The notes beneath the pieces were generated by a model, which did no database searches, had not been told where the DNA came from, and saw nothing but the letters and a program-made list of their open reading frames with translations. A stretch of 64,000 nt of DNA from Frateuria hangzhouensis (GTDB lineage Bacteria > Pseudomonadota > Gammaproteobacteria > Xanthomonadales > Rhodanobacteraceae). The stretch covers positions 300,899 to 364,898 of the forward strand of contig NZ_JAPMIU010000003.1 of NCBI RefSeq assembly GCF_026410505.1, in the 5' to 3' direction. This document shows, one piece after another, positions 63,000 to 64,000 of the stretch (the first letter of the stretch is position 1; the number at the start of each line of letters is the position of its first letter). The translations under genes and the position numbers were made by a program.

Positions 63000-63468
63000 A
63001 ATCACTGCATTATTTACTCTGGGCTTTTTGGTTGCATTCCATGGTGTTGCTTGTGCCAAATTGCAATCGAGCACGAGTGGCCTGAAAAAACATGCGGTTG
63101 GATATGCTTCTATTTGCGATATTCTTAAGCAAAAAGATTTGTATCGCGGAAAACAGATACGACTCAAGGCGACGCTGGAAACGGACTACTCAAGTTATGG
63201 TTATTTTGAGGATCCGTCGTCTTCCGGAGGCGAGTGCGCGGGGAAAAATATAATTACTATTGCTAGCACATCTGTTATGCATGACGACAGTGTCATAGAC
63301 TTTATCAATTCCAATCGCGAGTATTGCCGCGAGCATAAAATGACACTATGCGTAATATCGGTGGATGTTGATTTCGAGGCTACGCTGCTGGAGGATGAGA
63401 GTGGTCATTATTTGTTCATAACGCGAATTTTTTCGTATAGCTACAATGGGGACGAGGATGTGAATTAA
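62986..63468 (+). CDS. Candidate exported immunity protein for tip 4
   Basis: A 160-residue AT-rich gene, with ATG 14 bases inside the end of the orphan tip. A signal peptide is clear (ITALFTLGFLVAFHGVACA). The mature part includes YASICDILKQKDLYRGKQIR and several Cys. No family was recognised. The stop TAA again lies in AATTAAAGGGGGCG. Confidence 0.55.
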   Translation: MLKIKITALFTLGFLVAFHGVACAKLQSSTSGLKKHAVGYASICDILKQKDLYRGKQIRLKATLETDYSSYGYFEDPSSSGGECAGKNIITIASTSVMHDDSVIDFINSNREYCREHKMTLCVISVDVDFEATLLEDESGHYLFITRIFSYSYNGDEDVN

Positions 63469-63476
63469 AGGGGGCG
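63467..63476. repeat. RAYT-end motif overlapping an immunity stop codon
   Basis: AAAGGGGGCG; the preceding AATT completes the TAA stop of the gene before it. Confidence 0.75.
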
Positions 63477-63580
63477 CCATTTCGCCGACGGGGTCAATAG
63501 GCGCGCACTTGCTCTGCCCCGGTGTCGAAGCAAACGTAACCCGTCTTTTCGCTGACCACTTGCCGTTGTGTTTCGCAATT

Positions 63581-63616
63581 AAAGGGGACCAATTAAAGGG
63601 AGCGGGAGTAATTAAT
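63581..63616. repeat. Two RAYT-end motifs (left end of RAYT 3)
   Basis: AAAGGGGACC at 63581 and AAAGGGAGCGGGAGTAATTA AT at 63595-63616. Confidence 0.75.
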
Positions 63617-63877
63617 CCCATCCGTTATGTCGCGCCTTGGTCGCCCGCGTGGTCGGCTGATGGCTGGCCGCCCCAGCGTTGTTTCAACCATCCGTTGGAA
63701 CCGCTCATCGCCAAGGGGACGCTCCCGCTGCACGTATGCTCGAATGCGTCGCAGATCGTCCGGGCCGACGCCGGCGTTCAGCCAGGCTCTATAGGCATCC
63801 GCTCGCTCCCCGGCATCACGGCCCAGCGCTAGATACAGCGGGTGAAGCGTAATCAGAGAGTCGCGTGCGCGGGCTAG
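63593..63877 (-). pseudogene. RAYT transposase 3, C-terminal part cut by an IS
   Basis: Codons match the last 80-85 residues of RAYT 2: DSLITLHPLYLALGRDAGER, AYRAWLNAGVGPDDLRRIRA and ERFQRMVETTLGRPAISRPR. A frame difference near the end makes it read through the left-end motif. The homology stops at CTAG (63874-63877), where an IS5-like element begins. Confidence 0.85.
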
Positions 63878-64000
63878 GGAAACTCTGATTTTGCCCCGCG
63901 GTCCAAGCAAGGCCACTACGTACGAGCGTACCCGATGCCCAAGCAACTGACCCTGGCCACGCAGGCCGACGGTGGATTCGAAGCTCACCGCAAGCCGACT
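63878..64000 (+). mobile_element. IS5-like element, left end only
   Basis: The sequence after CTAG begins GGAAACTCTGATTTTGCCCC and is not RAYT. A transposase start follows (63935). CTAG fits the YTAR target of IS5-group elements. The element runs off the window. Confidence 0.65.
63935..64000 (+). CDS. IS5-family transposase, N-terminus only
   Basis: Twenty-two codons are visible, beginning MPKQLTLATQADGGFEAHRK. This resembles the start of IS5-family transposases (MKQxTLATQxxFExxxKxTRR). It runs off the right edge. Confidence 0.65.
   Translation, partial: MPKQLTLATQADGGFEAHRKPT

Overview
The window is high-GC gammaproteobacterial DNA. The flagellar gene set and order (FleQ master regulator, FlhF/FlhG, MotC/MotD, CheV, a PilZ protein after fliS), the GTAG-type palindromic repeats and the cytochrome and RHS neighbours suggest Xanthomonadales/Lysobacterales, probably Rhodanobacteraceae (a Dyella, Rhodanobacter or Luteibacter relative). 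That placement is an inference from gene content; no database search was possible.

Layout. (1) 1-3105, minus strand: the start of a probable EAL/HDOD signalling gene, flgN, flgM, flgA and a soluble chemoreceptor. (2) 3350-18897, plus strand: cheV, flgBCDEFGHIJKL, fliC, fliD, fliS and a fliT-like gene: rod, hook, rings, filament and their chaperones. (3) 19329-28609: a PilZ-like gene, fleQ, fliEFGHIJ and fliK. (4) 28964-45317: fliLMNOPQR, flhBA, flhF, flhG, fliA, cheYZA, motCD and cheW. This is nearly a whole polar-flagellum regulon with its regulators. GG-N10-GC (sigma-54) boxes precede flgB, the receptor-flgA unit, fliE, fliK and fliL. TAAA/TCAA-N15-type sigma-28 boxes precede flgM, cheV and fliC. 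A CRP/Clp-like palindrome precedes fleQ. These fit the scheme FleQ, then RpoN genes, then FliA genes. cheB, cheR and a MotC/D-linked parA/second cheW are not seen here.

(5) 45446-47805, minus strand: a DsrE-like membrane-anchored protein, then a two-gene unit of a cytochrome c4-like diheme protein and a TsdA-like diheme cytochrome (probable thiosulfate/tetrathionate chemistry). (6) 48263-49435: a secreted FG-GAP/VCBS-type repeat protein.

(7) 49659-64000: an accessory RHS island. A 1921-residue secreted RHS protein ends in six fibronectin-III-like modules and has no RHS-core or toxin tip. The core is on separate small secreted proteins, each with its own signal peptide and strong ribosome binding site. 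Two such core genes lie in a duplicated block of about 1.05 kb. The copies are nearly identical up to the core's end, then diverge into different AT-rich tips (one nuclease-like guess, one lysozyme-like), each followed by a candidate immunity gene. Downstream are two decapitated tip/immunity pairs (one with an HEAQH motif), fibronectin-III scraps, two intact RAYT-type Y1 transposases, several RAYT fragments and the start of an IS5-like element. A 22-bp sequence of form AAAGGGGnCG...AATTAAG bounds the RAYT copies and also abuts every toxin/immunity cassette; in three of four cassettes it supplies the immunity stop codon. This island is the most unusual part of the window.

At least six intergenic GTAG-type REP palindromes and several CCCTCTCCCC/GGGGAGAGGG-type repeats are scattered through the flagellar region. 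One REP arm lies in frame inside flhF, and one purine-rich repeat supplies the probable flgI ribosome binding site.
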